Notes: generated by a model from the letters alone, not told the origin. Shown: positions 7,396-14,055, numbered from the stretch's first letter. The stretch: 21,229 bases of DNA from an uncultured Eubacteriales bacterium (GCA_949740695.1 CATJIY010000062.1:1-21229), one strand, 5' to 3'. Program-made: numbers and translations.

Positions 7396-8336
7396 TCTTT
7401 GGCTACCAGCGCGCCAATGGAGACCACCTTATCTTCAGGCACCACCAGGTCGTAAAGATACCGCGCCTGAATAGCCGTCCCGTCAAACAACTGGTTTTCC
7501 GCCGGGCCAAACTGCTTCAGACTGTCAATTTTAGAGAGCGCCAGCGGTCCGTCAACGGCCGTCACCAAGGCACAGATGGATTTGGCGTTTTCCCCCTTTT
7601 GGATACCGCCGGCCGCCTGATCTCCCCGTCCGGTCTGAACGCTGATAACAGTGTTCATCCGCCCCGCCGGCACAAAGATACAAGGCAAATCGTTGACCAT
7701 CATTACATGGGAATAGATCACTCCGTTGATTTCCACCTGCTGTTCAAACGTCACATTATTATAAGTGTCCGTCGATCCTTTCAAAAACTTAGTTTTCAGA
7801 TTGGACGCCACCAGCGCCACAAATCCGCCGGTTCGCTGGCTGTCGGTTTCCAATGTCTGCGCCAATTCGCAAAGCTTTTCGATGATATCCTCTGCGGCCT
7901 CGTCATAGGTCAGCACATGGGTCGCCTGATACTTGGCGTCGGCCTCGGCCAGCGCGTATAACCGATGAATTCGGTAAGCGTCTTGTTCGGGGGCCAACTG
8001 GGTTCGGGCAAACTGGCGAATAACATTCTCCACCGTCGCGGGAAACGCCATGTCCTCGGGCGACGTGCGGTCTAAAGCGAACTTTACGCCCCGGTCCATC
8101 CCCATGGTGTGGCTCTTCCATTTGCTGGTCACCGCTCCGGAAGGATAAGCCGAACCGTCGGTTTTTGTGTTATCATAATCCCCCAAACCAGTAGTACTCA
8201 GGGTAGCAATCTCCACCTCCTTGCCCTCTCCGTAGCGAACTTGTCCCTCGCCTGCCGCCATCCACTCGGTAGCGGAGGCTTCGGCCAGCTCCTGATCAAT
8301 GAAATTCTGATAAGTCGTCTCATTCTGGATAGCCAT
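7392..8336 (-). CDS. HK97-fold major capsid protein
   Basis: A 314-residue capsid protein and the first gene of the particle operon. The start is the ATG at 8336 with AAAGGAGG about nine bases upstream; a longer frame to 8678 runs into the terminator region and is rejected. The N-terminus (AIQNETTYQNFIDQELAEAS) and the segments ATVENVIRQFARTQLAPEQDAYR, GFVALVASNLKTKFLKGS, VEINGVIYSHVMMVNDLPCIFVPAGRM and YLYDLVVPEDKVVSIG match the clostridial-phage 'P-loop, A-domain, C-terminal VF-PEDKV' pattern. In a normal phage it would be preceded by portal, protease/scaffold and terminase; none is present. Whether it forms a shell, a reduced head, or a baseplate-proximal assembly is unknown. Confidence 0.88.
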   Translation of the reverse strand: MAIQNETTYQNFIDQELAEASATEWMAAGEGQVRYGEGKEVEIATLSTTGLGDYDNTKTDGSAYPSGAVTSKWKSHTMGMDRGVKFALDRTSPEDMAFPATVENVIRQFARTQLAPEQDAYRIHRLYALAEADAKYQATHVLTYDEAAEDIIEKLCELAQTLETDSQRTGGFVALVASNLKTKFLKGSTDTYNNVTFEQQVEINGVIYSHVMMVNDLPCIFVPAGRMNTVISVQTGRGDQAAGGIQKGENAKSICALVTAVDGPLALSKIDSLKQFGPAENQLFDGTAIQARYLYDLVVPEDKVVSIGALVAKE

Positions 8337-8344
8337 AAACAGCA

Positions 8345-8352
8345 TCCTCCTT
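8345..8352 (-). promoter_or_regulatory. Strong ribosome binding site of the capsid gene
   Basis: On the minus strand the sequence AAAGGAGG precedes the capsid ATG at 8336 by eight bases. It decides the start against a longer open frame that extends back to 8678 through the terminators. Confidence 0.85.
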
Positions 8353-8369
8353 TCGTGTGATGCCCCCAT

Positions 8370-8397
8370 CTTATCTCTTTTCTCGGGAATTTTCCAA
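8370..8397 (-). promoter_or_regulatory. Candidate sigma-A-like promoter of the phage-particle operon
   Basis: On the minus strand, TTGGAA (8397-8392, four of six against TTGACA) and GATAAG (8375-8370, four of six against TATAAT) are separated by 16 bases. This lies between the upstream terminator and the capsid gene, leaving a leader of about 25-30 bases. It is a weak match; a regulated promoter is plausible because a palindrome overlaps the -35 element. No recognisable LexA or sporulation sigma consensus was seen here. Confidence 0.35.
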
Positions 8398-8411
8398 GGA
8401 ACTCTTCCTTG
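8395..8411. promoter_or_regulatory. Perfect palindrome, candidate operator
   Basis: CAAGGAA-CTC-TTCCTTG is a perfect seven-base inverted repeat with a three-base spacer, in the short gap upstream of the capsid gene. The left half overlaps the candidate -35 element. This is the geometry of a dimeric repressor site. It is not followed by a T-run, so it is not a terminator. The cognate regulator is unknown. Confidence 0.4.
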
Positions 8412-8416
8412 CCTGT

Positions 8417-8449
8417 AAAAAAGACCGGACGTAAAAACGTCCGGTCTTT
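8417..8449 (-). terminator. Intrinsic terminator with perfect 12-bp stem
   Basis: The inverted repeat AAAGACCGGACG / CGTCCGGTCTTT (8420-8431 and 8438-8449) with a six-base loop is followed on the minus strand by six U (8422-8417). It is a second stop signal after the spoIIE operon and sits just before the phage-particle operon. Confidence 0.85.
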
Positions 8450-8476
8450 CTGATTCCTCTCCAACCACTCTCGCAC

Positions 8477-8511
8477 AAAAAACGGCGAAAGCCTGCAAAA
8501 AGGCTCCGCCG
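8477..8511 (-). terminator. Intrinsic terminator after the spoIIE operon
   Basis: On the minus strand a stem of CGGCG/CGCCG and AGGCT/AGCCT, with a small internal loop and a six-base hairpin loop, is followed by UUUUUU (8482-8477). It lies about 80 bases after the stop of the small membrane protein gene, so it should end the spoIIE transcript. Confidence 0.78.
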
Positions 8512-8593
8512 CTCTTTTCTCGCGCCGTTTTTTTATTCTGCCCGCCGCTCCACACATCCTTTAGATAAATCCATCCAAAAAGACTTTGCCGCC

Positions 8594-8794
8594 TTATAAA
8601 AAGCTCAGCCACCACACTAGACTCGCAGTTCCAGCGCCGCCCAAAAACCAAAGGCCATACCCCAGCCACCCCGTCCAAGAACGGCGATTCACCACATGAA
8701 CTGCCCGAATCGGGTGCCGGGCTGCCAGCTCTTCGGCCAACGCCAGCATATCTTCCGGCGTTTTCAATTGCCGGTCCTCGTTTTTCCCCACCAA
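8594..8794 (-). CDS. Small membrane protein downstream of spoIIE (probable TTG start)
   Basis: The start I favour is the TTG at 8794-8792, because AGGAGG (8809-8804) lies nine bases upstream of it. The product is then 66 residues: a charged, helical N-terminal part (about residues 1-40) and one hydrophobic segment near the C-terminus (GYGLWFLGGAGTASLVWWLSFL). An upstream in-frame start (8908 or 8857) would give about 86-104 residues but has no good ribosome site. The gene sits 125 bases after spoIIE on the same strand and ends before two terminators, so it may be co-transcribed with spoIIE. I do not recognise the family; a role in sporulation is inference from position only. Confidence 0.6.
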   Translation of the reverse strand: MVGKNEDRQLKTPEDMLALAEELAARHPIRAVHVVNRRSWTGWLGYGLWFLGGAGTASLVWWLSFL

Positions 8795-8803
8795 ATCAAA
8801 CCG

Positions 8804-8809
8804 CCTCCT
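8804..8809 (-). promoter_or_regulatory. Strong ribosome binding site that decides a TTG start
   Basis: AGGAGG on the minus strand is nine bases upstream of the TTG at 8794 and twelve upstream of a GTG at 8791. No similar site precedes the ATG choices at 8902 or 8857, so translation of the small membrane protein probably begins here, inside the longer open frame. Confidence 0.6.
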
Positions 8810-8919
8810 GCTTGTAAGCCTTGCGTTTTTTACGCTATCTGCCAAACGCCTGTTCATCGGCGCATTACCTGCCCAGACGGCCGCCGCCGATATGGTTAGC
8901 ATAGCCAAGTGTGAGCCGG

Positions 8920-11277
8920 TTATGCGTCAAGCGCTTCCCCTTCATCATCCTCTAGTTCTTCCATTCCGATCAAATCTGCCACCAAAACCGTTCGATCGTC
9001 TTCTCCGCCCCGGCTGGCCGCTCCCACCAGCAAATTGGCCAAAGCTTGTCCATCCATCTGCGCGTTTTCCCGCAATAAATCTTGGGTCCGCTGGTTCTCC
9101 CATACGCCGTCAGAAAGCAACACCAGCCGATCCCCGGCCCGCAACCGCAGTTGCAAGGCGGGCGGCTCTCCGTCCATAGGCTCCAGTCCTGCGGGCAGCG
9201 CCCGGGCTTCCAGACGAGTCTGCCGCCCCTCCCGCAACAAAAAGCCAGGAGCCGCGCCATATTTTAATAAGGTTGCCTTGCCAGTAAACAAACTGATTTC
9301 CGCCAAATCCAAAGTCACAAATCCCCATTCCTCAAACCGCGCTGCCAGCACTGGCAAAACAGCGGCGGTGCTCTCCGCAAGACCGCATCCAGATTGTACA
9401 AAGCTGCGCACCAATTCCAGCGCTCGTTGAGAAAGCTGTCCCGCTTGTTCTCCGGTACCCATGCCATCAGACAGCAAAAGAATTCCTCGACCATCGTCCG
9501 TATGAAGGGTCAGATAACAATCGCCGCATTGGTCCTCACCCTCTTTTTTCTGAACGGCGGCATAGGCCCGCAGGCCCAGCGCCTCCTGTTGACGGATACG
9601 AAGCAGCCCGCCCTGTGCACTGTCCACCACAACCGGCGGCAACAACTTGACCTCCAGCGCCCCTTGCAGCGATCGCACCATAGCGGTGTGATCCCCTGCC
9701 AACTCCGGACTGTTTTTAGGCAGCAATAAATCAATCTGGAGCCGCCCGCCAGTAAGACATACCGTAGTCCTTGCCCGCGGCAGATAGGCCCGAATGACCC
9801 GGCGCACCCGGCCTTCCAGAGCGGCGTCGTATTCCGGACCAAAAGCTGACCGGGCGGCCACGCCTTCCAGCAAAGCCCCCAAACTTTCATACTGGCGGCT
9901 CATCAACCGGTGAACAGCCCGCTCCTGATTTTGCAGAGCCTGCCGGCGAAGAGCGGTTCGATACGCGTCGTTAATAGCGCCGCAAAACCGGCGGGGCCGC
10001 AAACACCGTGCGGTAAACCAGGAAGGCAGCTGCTCGGGTTCCAGTTGATGATTCTCCCGCAACTTGACCGCCGCGCCTGCCAGCATCCGCTGAAGGTCAC
10101 CGTAATTCTCCTGCCAGCAGTCCTCCCGTCGTTTGCAGGTGCGGCAGGCAGTTTCACAAGCGGTTCGATACACCCGGCCCAGGTCGTTTTCCGTTTTGGC
10201 CCCTCCCTGCCAAAGAGATTCCATCGCCGCTCCTAATTGGGCCACCGCGTCCGAAAGCCCTGCAAGGGCCTGTCCTCCAGCCGAAGGTCTTCTACCTCGC
10301 TCCAAGCCAGCGCTGGCGCCAGAAAAAGCGGCGGCCAACCCCACCGTCCACTTTTCCGGAAGAAGCACCAACACCGATGCCGACAAAAAACACTCCATCA
10401 GCCCTTCTCTAGCCCCAGGAGAAGATTGCAGCCACAGACAGGTCAGTCCGCAGGCGGCGCAGCCCAGTAAAGCGGCAGGCAGCCGCTCCCTTTTGCCCGC
10501 CAAACCGGCGGCCAAACCAGAAAAACTCCAGCACAAGGCCAGCAGCGGCCCTTGTCCCTGGGCCAAATCCAGACTAGCGCCAAAAACCGCACCCACACAG
10601 GCGCCAACCGCGCCTCCGCCAAAACAGCCCGCGCCCAAGGTCAAAAAAATACCTCCCACTCGAGCCGGAGATAAAATTCCCCAAAGCCGCAGCGGCAAAG
10701 CGGCCAGCAGCGTCCCTAAAGCGGCAGTAAGCCGCCCCCAAGTCCACAAGGGGGAACGAACCTCCCGCGCCTCTCGCATCATAATCCCAAACCCGAAACA
10801 TAACAGACATTCGCATAGCAACAATCCAAAACTTCTCAGCCCGCCCTGCAACACCACGCCTTTCGTGCATCCCACCGCCAAAGCGGCGCATAAAGGAAAA
10901 AAGCCCCGGCTTTTGGCTGCCGCCGTCCCCTCCAGCACCATCCGGCAAGTTAGAACTACAGTAGCCGCCGCTCCATAAACCAGACCTTCGGTCCCGCTAG
11001 CCAGTAAATACCCGCAAAAGGCTCCCGCGGCAGCCGCCAGCGGATGTCCTGATGCCGCTACATACGCCGCGCCAAAAGGCTGCATCCCTGGAGATACCGC
11101 AGCAGCAGCAAACACCGCTCCCATTCCAGCCGCCGGTAATTGGTTCAGCCCAACCCGCTTGGACAGAGCAGCGGCTCGTTTTCCCATCATCCGAGCCAGC
11201 CGCCGCAGACGCTTGACTACTTCCTGTCCTTCTTCCTCCTGGGCATGCAGCGGCCGTTTTTTTGTTTGCAAGGCCAT
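8920..11277 (-). CDS. spoIIE: Stage II sporulation protein E, SpoIIE serine phosphatase
   Basis: A 785-residue SpoIIE, the membrane phosphatase that dephosphorylates SpoIIAA and so activates sigma-F in the forespore; it also interacts with FtsZ at the polar septum. Residues about 45-330 are a run of Ala/Gly/Leu-rich membrane segments. A Cys cluster lies at 374-387 (C..C..C.....C). The PP2C domain occupies about 570-775, with the metal-binding Asp motifs SDGMGTG (D604), LSDGVW (D723) and EDDRTVL (D760/761). Length is slightly below B. subtilis (about 827). The ATG at 11277 follows GAGAGG. The usual partners tilS-hpt-ftsH are not downstream here; instead there is a small membrane protein and the phage-particle operon. 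Confident. Confidence 0.96.
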   Translation of the reverse strand: MALQTKKRPLHAQEEEGQEVVKRLRRLARMMGKRAAALSKRVGLNQLPAAGMGAVFAAAAVSPGMQPFGAAYVAASGHPLAAAAGAFCGYLLASGTEGLVYGAAATVVLTCRMVLEGTAAAKSRGFFPLCAALAVGCTKGVVLQGGLRSFGLLLCECLLCFGFGIMMREAREVRSPLWTWGRLTAALGTLLAALPLRLWGILSPARVGGIFLTLGAGCFGGGAVGACVGAVFGASLDLAQGQGPLLALCWSFSGLAAGLAGKRERLPAALLGCAACGLTCLWLQSSPGAREGLMECFLSASVLVLLPEKWTVGLAAAFSGASAGLERGRRPSAGGQALAGLSDAVAQLGAAMESLWQGGAKTENDLGRVYRTACETACRTCKRREDCWQENYGDLQRMLAGAAVKLRENHQLEPEQLPSWFTARCLRPRRFCGAINDAYRTALRRQALQNQERAVHRLMSRQYESLGALLEGVAARSAFGPEYDAALEGRVRRVIRAYLPRARTTVCLTGGRLQIDLLLPKNSPELAGDHTAMVRSLQGALEVKLLPPVVVDSAQGGLLRIRQQEALGLRAYAAVQKKEGEDQCGDCYLTLHTDDGRGILLLSDGMGTGEQAGQLSQRALELVRSFVQSGCGLAESTAAVLPVLAARFEEWGFVTLDLAEISLFTGKATLLKYGAAPGFLLREGRQTRLEARALPAGLEPMDGEPPALQLRLRAGDRLVLLSDGVWENQRTQDLLRENAQMDGQALANLLVGAASRGGEDDRTVLVADLIGMEELEDDEGEALDA

Positions 11278-11306
11278 GGTTTTCCCGTCCTCTCGCTTTT
11301 TTGTTC

Positions 11307-11312
11307 ATTATA
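11307..11312 (-). promoter_or_regulatory. Candidate -10 element of the spoIIE promoter
   Basis: A perfect TATAAT on the minus strand, about 30 bases upstream of the spoIIE start. No good -35 box lies 17 bases upstream (the hexamer is GAAGTT). This fits an activated promoter, as spoIIE is in B. subtilis (Spo0A-dependent), but I see only a poor Spo0A-box resemblance (CCCCGAA at about -41). Confidence 0.5.
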
Positions 11313-11550
11313 GGCCGGCTTTTATAAAAAACTTCGGGGGAAATGACCGGGGAAATGGAATCTGCTGGAAAAGCTCTGATTGACTTGTGCGAATACGCCT
11401 GACGGCAATCCCCCATCCACGGTCTCCCAAAGCCTTTTCAGCAAGTCGTTCGGTCTGTTTTTCAACAGCGCCCACTTTGCGTTCTTATTTTTCCCTTCTT
11501 CCTATTATAAATATCTTATCCCAATAACGCCAAAAAAAGAATCCGCCGCC

Positions 11551-11579
11551 TTGACCGCAGCCTGTTTTCATGTTATGCT
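11551..11579 (+). promoter_or_regulatory. Sigma-A promoter of queT
   Basis: TTGACC (11551-11556) and TATGCT (11574-11579) are separated by 17 bases, an ideal spacing, five of six and four of six matches. Transcription would start at about 11586, giving a 138-base leader before queT. Confidence 0.75.
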
Positions 11580-11585
11580 GTGAAA

Positions 11586-11723
11586 AGCGCCGGAAAGTCC
11601 TGGTGCTAAAACATTCGCCTTGGCGCGGGGGCGAGATCTTTGCCGCGCCGGTGAGTCGAAAATTCCTCACCAAAAACAAAACTAGGGGCGGCTTTCGCGC
11701 GCCCTACAAAGGAGAAATGAACC
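11586..11723 (+). ncRNA. Structured 5' leader of queT, candidate preQ1-type riboswitch
   Basis: The leader holds three stems: GGCGCGG/CCGCGCC (11622-11628 with 11643-11649), GGTGAG/CTCACC (11650-11655 with 11666-11671) and GGGGCG/CGCCCT (11685-11690 with 11700-11705). An A-rich linker AAAAACAAAACTA separates the last two, and AAAGGAG follows the third stem. GCGCC at 11587-11591 could pair with GGCGC at 11622-11626 and so compete with the first stem. QueT genes of Ruminococcaceae are known to be preceded by preQ1-III riboswitches, and the linker and hairpin-then-Shine-Dalgarno layout also recalls preQ1-II. I could not match either consensus base by base, so this is a candidate. Confidence 0.5.
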
Positions 11724-12218
11724 ATGAAACAAAGCAAAACTACCTTTCTCGCCCAAAGCGGGCTAATCGCCGCCCTTTATGTGGCGCTGACCTGGCTGGC
11801 AAATGCCTTGGGACTTGCCTCGGGAGATATCCAGCTGCGGTTTTCCGAAGCGCTGACCATCCTTCCTTGCTTTTTGCCTGCAGCGGTACCCGGCTTATTC
11901 GTTGGGTGTCTGTTGGCAAATCTGCTCACCGGAGCGGTTATTTGGGATGTAATCTTTGGCAGTCTTGCCACCTTGATCGGCGCTGTTGGAACCCGCCTGC
12001 TTCGAAAAAACCGCTGGCTGGCCTGCTTTCCGCCCATCCTCAGCAATATTCTGATCGTCCCCTGGGTGCTGAAATATGCCTATGGCTTGCCGGCGGGCAT
12101 CTTCTGGATAATGCTCACTGTAGGAATCGGGGAGGTACTTTCCTGCGGCCTATTGGGCCAGTTGACCTACTCGGCTCTGGACCGGCGCCGGAACGCTTTG
12201 TTCGGACATAATAACTAG
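11724..12218 (+). CDS. queT: QueT, substrate-binding subunit of queuosine-precursor ECF transporter
   Basis: A 164-residue, very hydrophobic protein with about five to six membrane segments. The central stretch GDIQLRFSEALTILPCFLPAAVPGLFVGC is the hallmark of COG4708/QueT, and WDVIFGSLATLIGAVGTRL follows. It binds a queuosine precursor such as preQ0/preQ1 and works with the shared energising module (EcfA, EcfA', EcfT), whose genes are not in this window. The ATG at 11724 follows AAAGGAG. The leader and promoter upstream suggest control by precursor level. The gene ends at a terminator, so it forms its own transcript. Confident. Confidence 0.93.
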   Translation: MKQSKTTFLAQSGLIAALYVALTWLANALGLASGDIQLRFSEALTILPCFLPAAVPGLFVGCLLANLLTGAVIWDVIFGSLATLIGAVGTRLLRKNRWLACFPPILSNILIVPWVLKYAYGLPAGIFWIMLTVGIGEVLSCGLLGQLTYSALDRRRNALFGHNN

Positions 12219-12255
12219 CCTTTTACTGTACCATAAGGGCATTGTCCCTTTCGCT

Positions 12256-12294
12256 CAGGACCCGTCCCCCGGCGGGGGCGGGTCCGCCTGTTTT
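12256..12294 (+). terminator. Strong GC-rich intrinsic terminator after queT
   Basis: The hairpin GGACCCG-T-CCCCC / GGGGG-CGGGTCC (12258-12270 with 12274-12285) has a three-base loop. CAGG/CCTG can extend the foot so that TTTT follows directly. It lies 38 bases after the queT stop and 17 bases before the next start. Confidence 0.75.
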
Positions 12295-12311
12295 GTATGG
12301 AGGAAACTGCA

Positions 12312-13895
12312 ATGGAAGACATCATTATTTACGGCGGTACTGTGGTGGATGGCACCGGCAAACTCGGATTCCCGGCGGATGTGGCCGTTCGGGATGGGAA
12401 AATTACTGCCATTGGCGATCTGTCCGGCCTATCTGCCAAAGAGAAGCTGGATGCCCATGACCTGGCCGTCGCTCCCGGTTTTATTGACGCCCACTCCCAT
12501 TCGGACACCGCTTTCCTGCTGGATGACAGCGGCGCAGCCAAACTTTATCAAGGCGTCACCACCGAAGTAGCCGGACAATGCGGCTACAGTCCCTTCCCCG
12601 CCCTTCCGGAACGGATGAAAACCGCCCACAGTGATATGGACGCCAAGGCCGGCTGGTACAGCCCTTCCTTCGATGCCTTTGTCACCAAATTTGAAACCAG
12701 CGGCAAGAAAATGGGCACCAACCTGGCTATGCTAGTAGGCCATGGCAGCCTGCGGGCCGGCGTTATCGGTTATGAGGACCGACAGGTTACCCCGGAAGAG
12801 CTGGAAAAAATGGGGGATCTTCTGCGCCGGGATCTGGAAGCGGGCGCTTGGGGCATGTCTCTGGGTTTAGAATATTCTCCCGGCTTTTTTGCCAGCTCGG
12901 AGGAGCTGCGTCAGTTGGGCAAAGTTGTCAAGCAATTTGATGGTTTAATTCCCTGCCACATGCGCAATGAAGGGATGAACATCCAGGACGCCATCGAAGA
13001 GCTGCTCAGCGTGGGCCGCGCCTCAGGCGCTCATGTCCATGTCTCCCATTTGAAAGTGGATAACTTCCGGGTTCACGGCTCTGCTCCCCAAGTGTGGCAG
13101 CAGCTGGAGGATGCCCGCAAAGAAGGAATCACTATCACCGCCGATATGTATCCTTATATCGCTTCGGCCACCAGCCTGACCATTCGCTGCCCCAAATGGA
13201 GCCAGGAAGGCGGCGGCCACGCAGTGGTAAGCTTCCTGCAAGGCCCTCGCCGGCAGGAAGTTATTGAGGGCATCCGAACCCACTATTTTAACGCCGAACG
13301 AGCTGAGACCTGCCTGTTCAGCAGCGATGCCGGTTTCTGGCCGGAGATCGTGGGAAAAACCCTGCGCTATGTGGCCGAGGAGCTGCTCCACACCGAAGAC
13401 TACGCCCAAGCGGCAGCTGAGGTTCTGGTGCGCACGCAAGGCCAGGCTAGTTGCATCTTTTTCGTGATGAACGAGCAAGATATGCTGTATTTCTTAAAGC
13501 AGGATATCGGCATTGGTACCGACGGCTCGGCCTACTCTGGCGACCCGGCCAAGGTTCCCGGCCGGCCCCACCCCCGAAATTACGGCGCAATTGTGGAGTT
13601 CTTCCGACTGGCTCGGGAACATCATCTGTGTTCTTTAGAGGAGGCGGTTCGCCGGGTGACTTCCAAAGCGGCGGATATGATCGGCCTTACCGACCGAGGC
13701 CGGCTAAAAGAAGGTCTGGCCGCCGATATCACCGTTTTTGACCCTAAAATCATCGCTCCTCGGGCTACCTATCTGGACTCCATTCAGCTGGCCCAAGGGG
13801 TACGCCATATCGTTCTAAACGGGGGCGTCGCTATGAAAGACGGCTTCCAAACCAGTTATCGGGGTGGAAAATTTCTGCGAAAAGGGCGTCGCTGA
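12312..13895 (+). CDS. N-acyl-D-amino-acid deacylase (D-aminoacylase family)
   Basis: A 527-residue amidohydrolase of the D-aminoacylase family, which removes the acyl group from N-acyl-D-amino acids to release the free D-amino acid and the acid. Metal and catalytic residues are visible: HSHSD (H61, H63), C90 in AGQCGYSPF, H216 in CHMRNE, H246 in HVHVSHLK and D404 in GTDGSAYS. The start is the ATG at 12312, because GGAGG lies ten bases upstream; the ATG at 12297 itself overlaps that site. It is cytoplasmic (no signal). It lies after queT but is separated by a terminator, so it needs its own promoter, which I cannot identify in the 93-base gap. Substrate preference cannot be read. Confident. 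Confidence 0.9.
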   Translation: MEDIIIYGGTVVDGTGKLGFPADVAVRDGKITAIGDLSGLSAKEKLDAHDLAVAPGFIDAHSHSDTAFLLDDSGAAKLYQGVTTEVAGQCGYSPFPALPERMKTAHSDMDAKAGWYSPSFDAFVTKFETSGKKMGTNLAMLVGHGSLRAGVIGYEDRQVTPEELEKMGDLLRRDLEAGAWGMSLGLEYSPGFFASSEELRQLGKVVKQFDGLIPCHMRNEGMNIQDAIEELLSVGRASGAHVHVSHLKVDNFRVHGSAPQVWQQLEDARKEGITITADMYPYIASATSLTIRCPKWSQEGGGHAVVSFLQGPRRQEVIEGIRTHYFNAERAETCLFSSDAGFWPEIVGKTLRYVAEELLHTEDYAQAAAEVLVRTQGQASCIFFVMNEQDMLYFLKQDIGIGTDGSAYSGDPAKVPGRPHPRNYGAIVEFFRLAREHHLCSLEEAVRRVTSKAADMIGLTDRGRLKEGLAADITVFDPKIIAPRATYLDSIQLAQGVRHIVLNGGVAMKDGFQTSYRGGKFLRKGRR

Positions 13896-13917
13896 GTCCC
13901 TCTCTTTCTAGCCATTT

Positions 13918-13944
13918 CCAGAAAAGAAACAGCTTTGGGGCTGT
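13918..13944 (-). terminator. Possible weak terminator for the minus-strand gene at 14056
   Basis: The stem ACAGC/GCTGT (13929-13933 and 13940-13944, loop of six) is followed on the minus strand by TTTCTTTT. It lies about 110 bases past the stop of the minus-strand gene. The short stem makes this uncertain; no other convincing signal is present between 13896 and 14055. Confidence 0.3.
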
Positions 13945-14055
13945 CTAAGAGAAAAAATCTCTCCGGAATGGGGTCCGAATCTGTTCGCCCGCCTCCGAAA
14001 AACTAGCGGATGCTGGGGCGCATGGTTGCCTTTGCCCGCACTTTGTACGGGCGGC

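Larger units (their letters stand above)
1..8336 (-). mobile_element. PBSX/skin-like contractile phage-particle locus (left part of it)
   Basis: Fourteen consecutive minus-strand genes follow the order of the Bacillus PBSX and skin late operons: capsid, connectors, tail terminator, sheath, tube, chaperone, LysM protein, hub, wedge, baseplate J, XkdU-like, fibre. Neighbours overlap by 1 to 8 bases or are separated by 12 to 19, so it reads as one transcript. What is absent is notable: no tape-measure gene, no integrase, repressor, terminase, portal or scaffold in the window. Base composition and codon habit look like the flanking host genes, so a recent arrival is not suggested. The left limit lies outside the window; the right limit is the capsid start at 8336. 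It could be a domesticated bacteriocin-like or injection device, or the intact core of a decayed prophage. Confidence 0.85.
11278..11723. other. 446-bp divergent intergenic region between spoIIE and queT
   Basis: This gap holds the candidate spoIIE promoter at its left end, the queT promoter at 11551-11579 and the structured queT leader at 11586-11723. The stretch from about 11340 to 11550 shows no gene I can support: only short frames, no RNA gene motif. The sequence TGACTTGTGCGAATA near 11381 resembles a Spo0A box with one extra base, too weak to call. Confidence 0.6.

Noticed and set aside
8337..8678. N-terminal extension of the capsid gene
   Set aside because: It would run through both terminators; the family start MAIQ with AAAGGAGG fits 8336.
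10133..10978. 281-codon plus-strand frame inside spoIIE
   Set aside because: Antisense to spoIIE, with an Ala/Pro/Lys/Ser-rich product without domain features; a shadow of the membrane-segment codons.
11653..11662. AGTCGAAAA resembling a Spo0A box
   Set aside because: It lies in the queT leader, about 380 bases from spoIIE, and is part of a stem-loop.
11650..11688. preQ1-I riboswitch in the queT leader
   Set aside because: The stem and the A-rich AAAACTAGGGG tail resemble it, but the loop lacks the UAG needed to pair with CUA, so I did not call class I.
11570..12211. 213-codon plus-strand frame overlapping queT in another frame
   Set aside because: queT itself is clear in its own frame with a ribosome site; this frame begins in the leader and has no family features.
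12297..12311. Upstream ATG for the D-aminoacylase gene
   Set aside because: The GGAGG of the ribosome site overlaps the codons after this ATG and is properly spaced from the ATG at 12312.
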